Assembly (NCBI GenBank): GCA_033722375.1
Contig: JAWVZB010000028.1
Coordinates: 1-30,352 of the forward strand
From: JAWVZB01 sp033722375
GTDB taxonomy: Bacteria > Actinomycetota > Nitriliruptoria > Nitriliruptorales > Nitriliruptoraceae
Direction of reading: 5' to 3'
DNA: 30,352 nt
The notes under the pieces were generated by a model, which did no database searches, had not been told where the DNA came from, and worked only from the letters and a program-made list of their open reading frames with translations. This document shows positions 14,925 to 22,846 of the stretch, one piece after another. The translations under genes and the position numbers were made by a program. Numbering within the stretch: position 1 is the stretch's first letter; each line of letters begins with the position of its first letter.

Positions 14925-15715
14925 CCTCTCGCCCACCGCTCGTGGACCAGTCCGGAGAGCTTGCGGGAGATCGACTGCGGTGACACCTCGGCAGCCCGCG
15001 CTTCGAGCCAGTGGATGGCCCCCGGAATGCTCGTGGCGCGACCACGGGTGAAGTCGCGCAGCGCCCCGCTCACGACATCGTCGGGGTGGAGGACAGCGAG
15101 CTCGGGCACCCCGTGCGAGACGTCCGCCACCTCCTGGAACTCGGTACGGGTGTAGCCGGGGCACAGCGACATGGCGCGCACCCCCGACCCCCGGAGCTCC
15201 TCGTGGAGCGCCTGGGTGAACGAGTGCACGAACGCCTTGGTCCCGCCGTAGACCGCTCCGTAGGGGTCGGGCTGGAACGCGGCCGTGGACGCGACGTTGA
15301 TGACCCCGCCCCGCCCACGCTCGCGGAGACCGGGCAGGACCGCATGGGTCAGGCGCACGACGGCGGTGATGTTGAGCTCGACCATGGTCTGCTGTCGGTC
15401 GAGCGGCAGCTCGTGGAAGTCGCCGTAGGCGCCGAAGCCGGCGTTGTTGACGAGCAGGTCGACGGGGCGCTCCCGGCGGTCGCGGAGCCGTTCCTCGACC
15501 GCCTGGAGATCGGCGGCGACCGTGAGGTCCGCAGTCAGGACCTCGGTGTCCACATCGCGTTCGGTCGCGAGCTCCTTCGCCAGCGTCTCGAGCTCCCCTT
15601 CCCGGCGAGCCACGAGCACGACGTCGACACCCCGACGTGCGAGCTGGCGGGCGAACTCCTCGCCGATGCCGGCGGAGGCGCCGGTCACGAGGGCGCGGCG
15701 GATGCGTCGATCCAT
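14921..15715 (-). CDS. Short-chain dehydrogenase/reductase
   Basis: 264 residues, a classical SDR with a Rossmann fold. Seen: the nucleotide motif TGASAGIG (residues ~12-19), LVNNAGFGAYGDF, the catalytic Ser in NVASTAAFQPDP and Tyr/Lys in YGGTKAF, followed by the post-catalytic CPGYTRTEF. The Arg soon after the dinucleotide loop (VLVARREGELE) suits NADP(H). The ATG at 15713-15715 has AGGGA six bases upstream; a longer frame begins before it but has no support. Such enzymes oxidise or reduce alcohols and ketones; the substrate is not evident. Coupled to the 162-residue protein. Confidence 0.93.
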   Translation of the reverse strand: MDRRIRRALVTGASAGIGEEFARQLARRGVDVVLVARREGELETLAKELATERDVDTEVLTADLTVAADLQAVEERLRDRRERPVDLLVNNAGFGAYGDFHELPLDRQQTMVELNITAVVRLTHAVLPGLRERGRGGVINVASTAAFQPDPYGAVYGGTKAFVHSFTQALHEELRGSGVRAMSLCPGYTRTEFQEVADVSHGVPELAVLHPDDVVSGALRDFTRGRATSIPGAIHWLEARAAEVSPQSISRKLSGLVHERWARG

Positions 15716-15764
15716 GGGGGATCCCTGGTGTGGATGGCGGTGGGAAGTGGGCGGTGTGTGCACG

Positions 15765-15791
15765 AAGGTAGACGCGTGCCGGTCACGCGTC
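15765..15791 (-). promoter_or_regulatory. Palindromic operator with adjoining -10 for the SDR operon
   Basis: GACGCGTG (15771-15778) and CACGCGTC (15784-15791) are perfect 8-bp arms around five bases. On the minus strand TACCTT (15770-15765), a TANNNT-type -10, directly adjoins. A bound dimer would cover the -10 to -35 spacer, which suits repression. No regulator gene is adjacent. Confidence 0.5.
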
Positions 15792-15823
15792 GGCGGATGG
15801 GCCGGACGGAGGACGGGGGGCGA

Positions 15824-15829
15824 TAGTGT
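15824..15829 (+). promoter_or_regulatory. Candidate -10 of the exonuclease-glycosylase operon
   Basis: TAGTGT, with a start point near 15836 and a leader of about 22 bases that holds GGGGA before the GTG start. No -35 match. Confidence 0.35.
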
Positions 15830-15857
15830 CGGGGCGAGCTGTCATGGGGATGCCGAC

Positions 15858-16901
15858 GTGCCGACCGTCCTCGCCGTCGACGGGAACTCCGTCGCCCATC
15901 GCGCCTACCACGCGATCGTGCGCGACGAGCCCGAGGGTGACCACTGGCTGACCGGTGGCGTGGTCCGCATGCTCGCCACCGCCTGGACGCAAGGGCCCTA
16001 CGACGGAGTGGTGATCGGCTTCGACGGACCCGACAACCGCCGGCGTCAGCTCTTCGAGGGCTACAAGGCGAACCGCCCCGACAAGGATCCCGAGCTCGTC
16101 GAACAGCTCGCCCGGCTCCCGGACCACCTCGACGCCTGTGGCTTCACGGTCTCGAAGCACGACGGGATCGAAGCCGACGACGTGCTCGCGGCGGCCGCCG
16201 AGGCCTGCAGCGCCCGCGGATGGCACTGCGACGTGTTGAGCTCGGACCGGGACCTCATGGCACTGGTTTCGGACCTGGTCCGGGTGCTCCGACCACGAGC
16301 GACCATGTCCGACCTCAAGGCGTACGGTCCGGCTGCGGTCGAGGCGGAGTTCGGGGTTCGCCCCGACCAGTACACGGACTACGCGGCGCTGCGGGGCGAC
16401 CCCTCCGACGGGCTCCCCGGCGTGCGGGGCGTGGGCAAGAAGACCGCACGACGGTTGCTGCGCGACCACGGTGACGTGCCCGGGATCTACCGCTCGTTGA
16501 GCCACGTCACCCCGCGGGTCGAGGCGCTGCTTCGGGACGGTCGCGAGATCGTCGAGCGCAACCTGCTGCTCATGGCACCGCTGCCCAACGTCGAAGTGGA
16601 CGTGGACGGGGCGGTCGAGCGGGGCGTCGACCCCGACCGCGTCGTCGAGGCTCTGACCCCGCTGGGACTCGGACGGTCGGCGGGGATCTTCCGCCACGCC
16701 GTGACTCGCCCACCACTGCCACCGATGCCCCCTCCCCCGGTCGACGTGGCCGACACCCCTCCCCCTCCCGCCGCTGCGCCGGGCGGCAGCGGCTCCGACC
16801 CGATCGACGACCACGCCCCGACCGAGGCGGATCCCGACCTGGTCATCACCCTCCGCGACGAGCCGCTGCCGGAGCACACCGAGCAGCCGTCCCTGTTCTG
16901 A
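15858..16901 (+). CDS. Stand-alone 5'-3' exonuclease (FEN-like) with C-terminal clamp-binding-like motif
   Basis: 347 residues. Residues ~1-270 match the 5' nuclease domain of DNA polymerase I without any polymerase: LAVDGNSVAHRAYHA (metal-binding Asp8), FDGPDNRRRQLFEGYKANRP, HDGIEADDVLA, SSDRDLMALV and the helix-3-turn-helix DGLPGVRGVGKKTARRLL. Such enzymes remove RNA primers or 5' flaps using two metal ions. Residues ~275-347 are a Pro/Asp-rich disordered tail ending in EQPSLF at the C-terminus. QxSLF fits the beta-clamp binding pentapeptide seen at the end of polymerases and MutS. GTG at 15858-15860 is preceded by GGGGA at seven bases. The glycosylase gene follows after one base. Confidence 0.92.
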   Translation: MPTVLAVDGNSVAHRAYHAIVRDEPEGDHWLTGGVVRMLATAWTQGPYDGVVIGFDGPDNRRRQLFEGYKANRPDKDPELVEQLARLPDHLDACGFTVSKHDGIEADDVLAAAAEACSARGWHCDVLSSDRDLMALVSDLVRVLRPRATMSDLKAYGPAAVEAEFGVRPDQYTDYAALRGDPSDGLPGVRGVGKKTARRLLRDHGDVPGIYRSLSHVTPRVEALLRDGREIVERNLLLMAPLPNVEVDVDGAVERGVDPDRVVEALTPLGLGRSAGIFRHAVTRPPLPPMPPPPVDVADTPPPPAAAPGGSGSDPIDDHAPTEADPDLVITLRDEPLPEHTEQPSLF

Positions 16902-16902
16902 G

Positions 16903-17871
16903 ATGACACGCCCGCCCTCGGATCCGTCACCGGTTCGTGGCGCCATGGGTGCGGAAGGTGTGACGCATCCTGGAGGCGGAACCCGCACGTTCACCACCGA
17001 CGCCCCGATCGACCTGAAGCAGACCCTCGGACCGTTGTGGCACGGACGCCACGACCCGACCATCCGCCTCCGACGCGATCGGCTCCAGTGGGCGACCCGG
17101 ACACCACAGGGACCCGGCACCGTCGCGGTTCAGCTCGCGGGGCGGGTCGCCACGGCGGCGGCGTGGGGCCCCGGGGGCTCCTGGCTCCTCGAGCAGGCCC
17201 CGCAGCTCGTCGGAGCGACCGACGACCCGGACGGGTTCTCCCCCCAGCACCGTGCTGTCGAGCGTGCCTGGCGCCGCGCGCCCGGGTTGCGGATCGGGGC
17301 GTGCGGCGTGGTCTGGGACGTGCTGGTGCCGACGATCCTCGCGCAGAAGGTGACCGGGCTCGAGGCGGCGCGGTCGTGGCTGCGGCTGATCCGCCGGTTC
17401 GGGGAGCCCGCGCCCGGGCCCCTCGGACTGACGCTGGCACCCCACCCCGATCGGCTGGCCGGGCTGCCGGTCTGGGACTTCCACCGTGCCGGCGTCGAGG
17501 AGAAGCGTGCCCGGACGATCCGGACGGCCGGGGCGCGGTACGACCGCCTCCAGGAGATCGCGGGGATGGACACCGTGGCTGCCTACAAGCGGCTCACCGC
17601 CATGCCGGGGATCGGGGCGTGGACCGCCGCTCGGGTCCTGCGATACGTCAACGGCGACACCGACGCAGTGGAGGTCGGCGACTTCCACATCAAGCACCTC
17701 GTGTGCTGGAACCTCGCGGGCGAGCCGCGCGGCGACGACATCCGGATGATGGAGCTGCTCGAGCCCTACCGCGGCCACCGGGGCCGGGTCGTGCGGCTCC
17801 TCGGGGTCGGGGCGCCCCACGCCCCCGCCTACGGGCCCCGACAGGCAACCCGCGACATCCGGGCGCTCTGA
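16903..17871 (+). CDS. DNA-3-methyladenine glycosylase, AlkA/HhH-GPD type
   Basis: 322 residues. The HhH-GPD core is seen at ~140-290: AQKVTGLEAARSWLRLI, then the hairpin-helix-hairpin KRLTAMPGIGAWTAARVL and VEVGDFHIKHLV, where Asp260 is the catalytic Asp of the superfamily. It would remove alkylated purines from DNA, leaving an abasic site for base excision repair. No 4-Cys iron-sulphur cluster follows, unlike Nth/MutY. The N-terminal ~100 residues probably form the AlkA-type accessory domain. The ATG lies one base after the exonuclease stop without a ribosome binding site, so it is probably translated by reinitiation; a second ATG at 16945 is an alternative. Confidence 0.87.
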   Translation: MTRPPSDPSPVRGAMGAEGVTHPGGGTRTFTTDAPIDLKQTLGPLWHGRHDPTIRLRRDRLQWATRTPQGPGTVAVQLAGRVATAAAWGPGGSWLLEQAPQLVGATDDPDGFSPQHRAVERAWRRAPGLRIGACGVVWDVLVPTILAQKVTGLEAARSWLRLIRRFGEPAPGPLGLTLAPHPDRLAGLPVWDFHRAGVEEKRARTIRTAGARYDRLQEIAGMDTVAAYKRLTAMPGIGAWTAARVLRYVNGDTDAVEVGDFHIKHLVCWNLAGEPRGDDIRMMELLEPYRGHRGRVVRLLGVGAPHAPAYGPRQATRDIRAL

Positions 17872-17882
17872 CGGCCCCGTCC

Positions 17883-17901
17883 GGGCGGTGGCATGCCGCC
17901 C
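17883..17901 (+). terminator. Hairpin after the glycosylase gene
   Basis: GGGCGG (17883-17888) and CCGCCC (17896-17901) around seven bases, 12 bases past the stop, with no T-run. Possible non-canonical terminator ahead of the next promoter. Confidence 0.35.
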
Positions 17902-17923
17902 CCCCGCCGCCGCGCACGGGTCG

Positions 17924-17929
17924 TAGCGT
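17924..17929 (+). promoter_or_regulatory. Candidate -10 of the second aldo/keto reductase
   Basis: TAGCGT, identical to the hexamer before the flavoenzyme gene at 6768. A start point near 17936 leaves room for GAGGAG and the GTG at 17957. Confidence 0.4.
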
Positions 17930-17956
17930 GGAAGGTGAGCGATGAGGAGCACACCC

Positions 17957-18766
17957 GTGGAGCACGTCACCGTCCATGGCACGTCCATCCCCAAGCTCGG
18001 CTTCGGGACCTGGGAACTGACCGGACGGACCGCGTACGAGTCGGTCGGGGCGGCCCTGGAGGTCGGCTACCGGCACGTCGACACGGCCCAGATCTACCGC
18101 AACGAGGACGAGGTGGGCCGCGCGATCGCCGACAGCGACGTGGACCGTGACGAGGTCGTCGTGACCACCAAGGTCTGGCGTGATGTGGGGTCGCAGACCG
18201 AGATCCAGCGCTCCCACGAAGGCAGCCTGGAGCGGCTCGGTCTCGACCACGTCGACCTGCTGCTCATCCACTGGCCGACGCCGGACATGGAGGTCGAGGC
18301 CGTCGTCAAGGCGCTCGACGACCTGCGGCAGCAGGGCAAGACCCGGCTGATCGGCGTGAGCAACTACACCCCCGAGCTCCTCGAGCGCGCCGTGGCCACC
18401 GGCCCGGTCGTGACCAACCAGGTGGAGTACCACCCCTTCCTGTCCCAGGACGAGCTGCTCGAGCAGGTCCACCAGCACGACCTCACGCTCACCGCCTACT
18501 CGCCGCTCGCCAAGGGACGGGTGGTCGACGACGACGTCCTCGAGGACATCGGCCGGGCGCACGGCAAGTCGGCTGCCCAGGTGGCGATCCGCTGGCTGTA
18601 CCAGCAGGACGGGGTGCTGCCCATCCCGCGGTCGAGCAACCCTGACCACATCCGCGCCAACTTCGAGGTGCTCGACTTCGACCTCAGCGACGACGAGATG
18701 AAGCGGATCGCCGGGCTCGCGTCCGGGCGGCGGCAGACCGATCCGGCGTGGGGGCCCTGGAGCTGA
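17957..18766 (+). CDS. Aldo/keto reductase, 2,5-diketo-D-gluconate reductase type
   Basis: 269 residues, matching the ~275 of the AKR5-type reductases that use NADPH to reduce small dicarbonyls and aldehydes. Catalytic residues are visible: Asp and Tyr in HVDTAQIYRNE, Lys in VTTKVW and His in LLIHWP. The sequence also has GVSNYTPELLE, NQVEYHPF, AYSPLAKG and IPRSSNPDHIRANF, typical of this branch. The GTG at 17957 is favoured because GAGGAG lies exactly seven bases upstream and the -10 at 17924 would give the ATG at 17942 almost no leader; the ATG start would add five residues. It is separate from the AKR at 3766, with low similarity. Convergent with the DUF998-type gene. Confidence 0.92.
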   Translation: MEHVTVHGTSIPKLGFGTWELTGRTAYESVGAALEVGYRHVDTAQIYRNEDEVGRAIADSDVDRDEVVVTTKVWRDVGSQTEIQRSHEGSLERLGLDHVDLLLIHWPTPDMEVEAVVKALDDLRQQGKTRLIGVSNYTPELLERAVATGPVVTNQVEYHPFLSQDELLEQVHQHDLTLTAYSPLAKGRVVDDDVLEDIGRAHGKSAAQVAIRWLYQQDGVLPIPRSSNPDHIRANFEVLDFDLSDDEMKRIAGLASGRRQTDPAWGPWS

Positions 18767-18791
18767 CGCACAGGGTCTGCGGTGCCGATCG

Positions 18792-18805
18792 CGACGCGCG
18801 CGTCG
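18792..18805. terminator. Palindrome between convergent genes
   Basis: CGACGCGCGCGTCG is a perfect 14-bp palindrome in the 55-base gap between the reductase and the leftward membrane protein gene. It could form a 5-bp stem with a four-base loop on either strand. No T-run, so weak evidence. Confidence 0.25.
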
Positions 18806-18821
18806 GGATCCGCTCCGCTCC

Positions 18822-19448
18822 TCAGGCGCCCCGCACCCCCGCGCGGGCGAGTGCGACGCCGGCGGCCACGATCCACACGTCGACCAGGATCGTGAACGTC
18901 CGCTGCCCGAGACCACCGGCCGGACCCGTCAGGCCGAGCGTCCACACCCCGAACACAACCATCGCCGGGATCCCGAGCGAGAGCCCGAGCCGACCGAGCC
19001 ACCCCCACGCCCCGTCGGCGTCGACCTCTCGGGCGGCCAGGAGCGGGGCGGACAGGTGTCCGAGGTAGGCGATCCCGGCGACGACGATGTGCAGCAGGTC
19101 GGTGGTGGACTCGCCCGGCCCGGGGCAGCCGGGTGAGCACGGGAACGCGACGATGACGGCGGTCCCGACGGCGTCGAGCAGCAGCGCCCCGCCCGTCCAC
19201 ACCAGCCCCGTGCGGGCGAGCACGACCGCCATCGGGATCGCCAGCACCGAGAACGCGAGCATCCCGGCGCCCACCAGCGTGGCCGTGTCGGTGCCGGTCG
19301 CGAACAGCTCACTGATGGCCTGCTCGACCGGCGAGTAGCCGGCGGTCTGCGCCCCGGCGATCACGACCGCCCCGATGAAGGCGAGTGGGGCAAGCGCCCC
19401 GCTCACCCCCGCCGCGACCGCCCCCGGGCGGTGCAGTTCAGGAGCCAC
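18822..19448 (-). CDS. DUF998-type polytopic membrane protein
   Basis: About 208 residues with six hydrophobic segments (AFIGAVVIAGAQTAGYSPVEQAISELFA, LVGAGMLAFSVLAIPMAVVLA, ALLLDAVGTAVIVAFPCSPGCPGPGESTTDLLHIVVAGIAYLGHL and others). The YSPVEQAISELFATG stretch after helix 1 and CSPGCPGPGESTTDLLHIVV before helix 4 are the look of DUF998 proteins, whose function is unknown. The GTG at 19446-19448 overlaps the end of the VWA gene by 11 bases and has no ribosome binding site, so coupling is likely. A GTG 15 codons further in is an alternative start. Confidence 0.75.
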   Translation of the reverse strand: MAPELHRPGAVAAGVSGALAPLAFIGAVVIAGAQTAGYSPVEQAISELFATGTDTATLVGAGMLAFSVLAIPMAVVLARTGLVWTGGALLLDAVGTAVIVAFPCSPGCPGPGESTTDLLHIVVAGIAYLGHLSAPLLAAREVDADGAWGWLGRLGLSLGIPAMVVFGVWTLGLTGPAGGLGQRTFTILVDVWIVAAGVALARAGVRGA

Positions 19449-21366
19449 CGACGTAATCGCGCAGCACGAACCGGCCCATCTCGTCGCCGGCCATCTGGAA
19501 GACCTGTCCGTCGGTGATCGCCGCCAGCCGGTGTGCGAACGCGACCAGCCCCGGGGCGTCCTCGAGCAGGAAGATGTTGAGCGCGATCCCACCCTTCGCC
19601 AACCGGGCCGCCTCCCGCAGGGTCTTCTCGAGGGTCTCGCGGACCGGCGGCCAGTGGAAGATCGCCTGGCCGTCCTCGAGGTGGGCGGTCGGCTCGCCGT
19701 CGGTGACCATGATGACCTGTTTGACGGGGCGGGGGTCGTCCGCGAGCACGCGGCGGGCCAGCAGGAAGGCGTGCTGCATGTTGGTGCCGTAGACCCGCTC
19801 GAACCCGGCCGCACCGAGGTCGGCCGGCTGCATGCGGCGGGCGTAGTCGCTGAAGCCGATCAGGTGCAGCGAATCCTGACGGTGCTTGCCCTCGATCAGG
19901 GCGTTGAGCGCCAGCGCCATCCGCTTGGCCGGCACGAAATGGCCCTGGAGCGGCATCGAGAACGACAGGTCCAGGAGCAGCGCGGTCGCCGTGCGCGGCC
20001 GCACCTCGGTCTCGGCGACCTCGAAGTCGTCGGGGGCGATGTCGACCCGCGCCCCGACCTCGCGCCCCTCGGCGGCCCCCCGCAGCACCGCGTTCGTGAC
20101 GGTGCGGCGCACCGCGATCGGCTCCCGGTCCCCGAACCGCCACGGGCGGGTCTGGCCGGTGGGCTCGGGATCGGCCCCGCGGTGGCGGGTGCTCGGCCGG
20201 CGCTCGATGCGGTCCAGCAGCGACGTCAGTGCCCGCTCGCCGAGCAGCCGCGCGCCACGCGGCGTCAGCTCCAGCTCGCCGTCGCGGCGCTGGAGCGCCC
20301 CGCTCTCCTCGAGCTGCCGTTCGATCTCCTTGAGCTCACGGAGGTCCCGGACGGCGTCCTCGCCGAGGTGTCGTCGCAGGGCCTTTTCGTCGACGTCGTC
20401 GAGGGTCGCGCCGGCGTAGTCGCCACCGAGCGCCTGCGCGAGGTCGTCGAGCTCCTGGAGCCGTTCGACCTCGTCGAGCACCTGGCTGAGCGGGGCGGAG
20501 GGATCCTCGCCCCACCCGCCGACGCCGCCCTGGTCCCACGGCAGGTGCGGGGCCACCCGGCGGAGGTTGTCCTGGAGCTGGCTGAGCTGGAACTGCATGT
20601 CGAGGTCGTCGAACAGCTGGTCGGCCAGGTTTTGGAGCTGGGCGCGCTGCTCGGGCGACAGGCTCGCCATGAGCTGGCTCATGGCCGCCATGCGCCGCGC
20701 GAGCACGTCGAGCAGCTCGTCGAGGTCCTCGGGCTGTTCGGGGAACAGGTCTCCGTACTCCGCCATGAAGCTGTCGAAGTCGGGCTCCTCGCCGCGCTCG
20801 CGGGCGGCGATCATCTCGTTCAGGGCAGCGAGCATCTCGCTGTAGCGGGCGATGTCGTCGGGGGTGACCGACCGCATCCCGTCCGAGAGCTGCTGGAAGT
20901 AGGCGTCGAGGAGGTCTTGCTTCAGGCGTTCCTCGAGCTCGGCGAACCGCGCTGCCGCTTCCTCGGACGCGAACTCGTAGTCGCGCAGCTCACGGAACCG
21001 CCCCGCCGGGTCGCGTGGCATGGCGTCGAGCGCGAGCTCCCGGAAGCGTGCGTCGGTGTCGTCGCGCCCCGCCAGCTCCCGACGCTCGGTGGCGACGATG
21101 TCATCGAGCTCGTCCTGGATGCCGGCGAGCGGCCCGCCGGGGTCGAGCTGCGAGCGGACGTGATCCCGCTGCCGTTCGAGCCGCTGGCGGATGTCGTCCA
21201 GCCCCACCCGGCCCTGCACACCTTGGCGCAACAGCCGCCGCAGCGCATCGCGTCCACCGACCCCGTTGAGCAGGTCCCCGCTGAGGTCGTCGAGCAGTCT
21301 CCCGACGTCGACCGGGTCACGGAGCGGGTCCTGGGTGCCGTCCCAGCGGCGGTAGCGGGCGTCCAC
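19438..21366 (-). CDS. VWA-domain protein, partner of a MoxR-like ATPase
   Basis: 642 residues, no signal peptide or membrane segment. The first ~330 residues are largely helical and charged, with many Leu/Glu heptad-like stretches (RFAELEERLKQDLLDAYFQQL). The VWA domain is at ~460-635 with a metal site of Asp466, Ser468 and Ser470 (DLSFSM) and VTDGEPTA. The organisation matches the VWA gene beside the magnesium-chelatase-like gene in mycobacteria (Rv0959 with Rv0958, from memory). MoxR/VWA pairs act as chaperone-like machines in complex or metal-centre assembly. The start is GTG at 21364-21366, nine bases after the ATPase stop, so co-translation is likely. The physiological client is unknown. 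Confidence 0.9.
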   Translation of the reverse strand: MDARYRRWDGTQDPLRDPVDVGRLLDDLSGDLLNGVGGRDALRRLLRQGVQGRVGLDDIRQRLERQRDHVRSQLDPGGPLAGIQDELDDIVATERRELAGRDDTDARFRELALDAMPRDPAGRFRELRDYEFASEEAAARFAELEERLKQDLLDAYFQQLSDGMRSVTPDDIARYSEMLAALNEMIAARERGEEPDFDSFMAEYGDLFPEQPEDLDELLDVLARRMAAMSQLMASLSPEQRAQLQNLADQLFDDLDMQFQLSQLQDNLRRVAPHLPWDQGGVGGWGEDPSAPLSQVLDEVERLQELDDLAQALGGDYAGATLDDVDEKALRRHLGEDAVRDLRELKEIERQLEESGALQRRDGELELTPRGARLLGERALTSLLDRIERRPSTRHRGADPEPTGQTRPWRFGDREPIAVRRTVTNAVLRGAAEGREVGARVDIAPDDFEVAETEVRPRTATALLLDLSFSMPLQGHFVPAKRMALALNALIEGKHRQDSLHLIGFSDYARRMQPADLGAAGFERVYGTNMQHAFLLARRVLADDPRPVKQVIMVTDGEPTAHLEDGQAIFHWPPVRETLEKTLREAARLAKGGIALNIFLLEDAPGLVAFAHRLAAITDGQVFQMAGDEMGRFVLRDYVGGS

Positions 21367-21375
21367 GTCAGCGGG

Positions 21376-22791
21376 TCACGCCGTGAAGCGCCAGGCCTCG
21401 CGGTCGGCGTCCTTGTTGAGCCGACGTCCGAGGTGGAGCCCCTCGAGGACGAACTCGACCACGCTGGCCGCGGTCCCGGGGTCCTCGGCCGGCAGGTCGA
21501 GGCGGGTCATCCAACGGTGCAGGTGCGGGATGGAGTCGCCGAACTGGTCCAGCACGGTGGTGGCTGCGGTCTGATCGCCGGTCACGACCTCGAGGCCGTC
21601 GTCGAAGCGGGCGATCAGGTCGTCGAAGTCCTCGCCTCCGAGGTAGCGGCGCCAGACGACCAGGATGGCGTGACGCAGCAGGCGCTCGACGATCTCCTCC
21701 TCGTTGCCCTCTTCCAGCGTGTCGAACTCGACCCGGCCGAGGGCAGCGGGCACCACCGGCCACAGATCCACGACGCGTGGCACCGCGGTCGCCTCGCCGT
21801 TGACCGCCGCACGCCGAACCGCGCCGGCCACCATCGTCTCGTGCGCCCCGATCGTGTAGCGCACCGACACGCCCGATCGTTGGTTCACCTGTGGGGAGGT
21901 GCGGAGCTGGCGGGCCAGCTCGGCGAGCACCTCGTCGAGGAACCGCGGGATGCGGACCTGGATGCCCGACGGGGGCGGGGCGGCCTCCTGATGGACGATG
22001 TCGATCTCGTGGTCGAGGCGGCGCGGGTAGTGCGTGCGGACCTGCGCCCCGAAGCGGTCCTTGAGCGGGCTGATGATCCGTCCCCGGTTGGTGTAGTCGT
22101 CGGGGTTGGCGGTGGCCACGAGCATCACGTCGAGCGGGAGGCGGATGGTGTAGCCACGGACCTGGACGTCCCGCTCCTCGAGCACGTTGAGGAGCGCCAC
22201 CTGGATGCGCTCGGGGAGGTCGGGGAGCTCGTTGATGGCCATGATCCCGCGGTTGGTGCGGGGCACGAGGCCGTAGTGGATGGTCCGCTCGTCGGCGAGG
22301 TAGCGGCCCTCGGCGACACGGATCGGGTCGACGTCGCCGATCAGGTCACCGACCGAGGTGTCCGGGGTGGCGAGCTTCTCCGCGAAGCGGCGGTCACGGC
22401 GGAGCCAGTCGACGGGGAGCTCCTCCCCCCGCTCGGCGGCGAGCTCCCGGCAGTGCACACACGTCGGGGCGTAGGGGTGGCAGTTGATCTCGCAGCCGGC
22501 GACCACCGGCGTGGCGTCGTCGAGGAGACCGACCAGACTGCGGACCAGGCGGGTCTTGGCCTGTCCCCGCTCGCCGAGCAGGATGACGTCGTGGCCGGCG
22601 AGGAGGCTGCGTTCCAGGTCGGGGACGACGGTGTCCTCGAAGCCGACGATGTCGGGGAACAGCGGCTCGCTGCTGCCGAGCCGCGCCAGGAGGTTGGCGC
22701 GGAGCTCGTCCTTCACGGGGCGTTGCTCGTGGCCCGACGCGCGCAGCGCCGCGAGGGTGGCGGGGCGCGGTTCGGCGGTGGCGGAGGTCAC
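21376..22791 (-). CDS. MoxR/magnesium-chelatase-like AAA+ ATPase
   Basis: 471 residues. Walker A is GERGQAKT (73-80), Walker B GIMAINELPDL (182-192) with Asn187-Glu188 where Asp-Glu is usual; the arginine finger part includes RIISPLKDRFGAQV. An insertion of Cys100, Cys104, Cys111 and Cys114 (CEINCHPYAPTCVHC) looks like a metal site between Walker A and B. Similar proteins are annotated as magnesium chelatase in actinobacteria although no bacteriochlorophyll genes are here. It would work with the VWA protein that follows. The start is GTG at 22789-22791 with no ribosome binding site, but TAGCCT six bases upstream suggests a leaderless transcript. Confidence 0.9.
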   Translation of the reverse strand: MTSATAEPRPATLAALRASGHEQRPVKDELRANLLARLGSSEPLFPDIVGFEDTVVPDLERSLLAGHDVILLGERGQAKTRLVRSLVGLLDDATPVVAGCEINCHPYAPTCVHCRELAAERGEELPVDWLRRDRRFAEKLATPDTSVGDLIGDVDPIRVAEGRYLADERTIHYGLVPRTNRGIMAINELPDLPERIQVALLNVLEERDVQVRGYTIRLPLDVMLVATANPDDYTNRGRIISPLKDRFGAQVRTHYPRRLDHEIDIVHQEAAPPPSGIQVRIPRFLDEVLAELARQLRTSPQVNQRSGVSVRYTIGAHETMVAGAVRRAAVNGEATAVPRVVDLWPVVPAALGRVEFDTLEEGNEEEIVERLLRHAILVVWRRYLGGEDFDDLIARFDDGLEVVTGDQTAATTVLDQFGDSIPHLHRWMTRLDLPAEDPGTAASVVEFVLEGLHLGRRLNKDADREAWRFTA

Positions 22792-22797
22792 GATGTC

Positions 22798-22803
22798 AGG
22801 CTA
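22798..22803 (-). promoter_or_regulatory. Candidate -10 giving a leaderless ATPase transcript
   Basis: TAGCCT on the minus strand, six bases before the GTG. This is the spacing expected when transcription starts at the first base of the start codon, and no ribosome binding site is present. Confidence 0.5.
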
Positions 22804-22804
22804 C

Positions 22805-22822
22805 GGGCTCGGTGGTGAGCCC
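22805..22822 (-). terminator. Hairpin after the carboxypeptidase gene
   Basis: GGGCTC (22805-22810) and GAGCCC (22817-22822) around six bases, 24 bases downstream of the leftward carboxypeptidase stop and directly before the ATPase promoter. No T-run follows. Confidence 0.45.
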
Positions 22823-22846
22823 GATAGGGCGTCTTCTCGTGACGGC

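Noticed and set aside
15444..16901. Longer 485-codon start for the exonuclease
   Set aside because: The extra N-terminal part is antisense to the dehydrogenase gene, is Arg/Ser-rich, and would lie upstream of the predicted transcript start; the GTG at 15858 has a good ribosome binding site.
21376..22791. A true magnesium chelatase for bacteriochlorophyll
   Set aside because: The ATPase type resembles BchI but no other pigment genes are in the window and the VWA partner lacks the BchD layout; the actinobacterial MoxR-like reading is preferred.
19375..22818. A 1147-codon open frame on the plus strand opposite the VWA and ATPase genes
   Set aside because: It is a mirror of two well-supported genes in GC-rich DNA, with no recognisable domain and an Arg/Val/Glu/Gly-rich composition that reflects the complementary codons.
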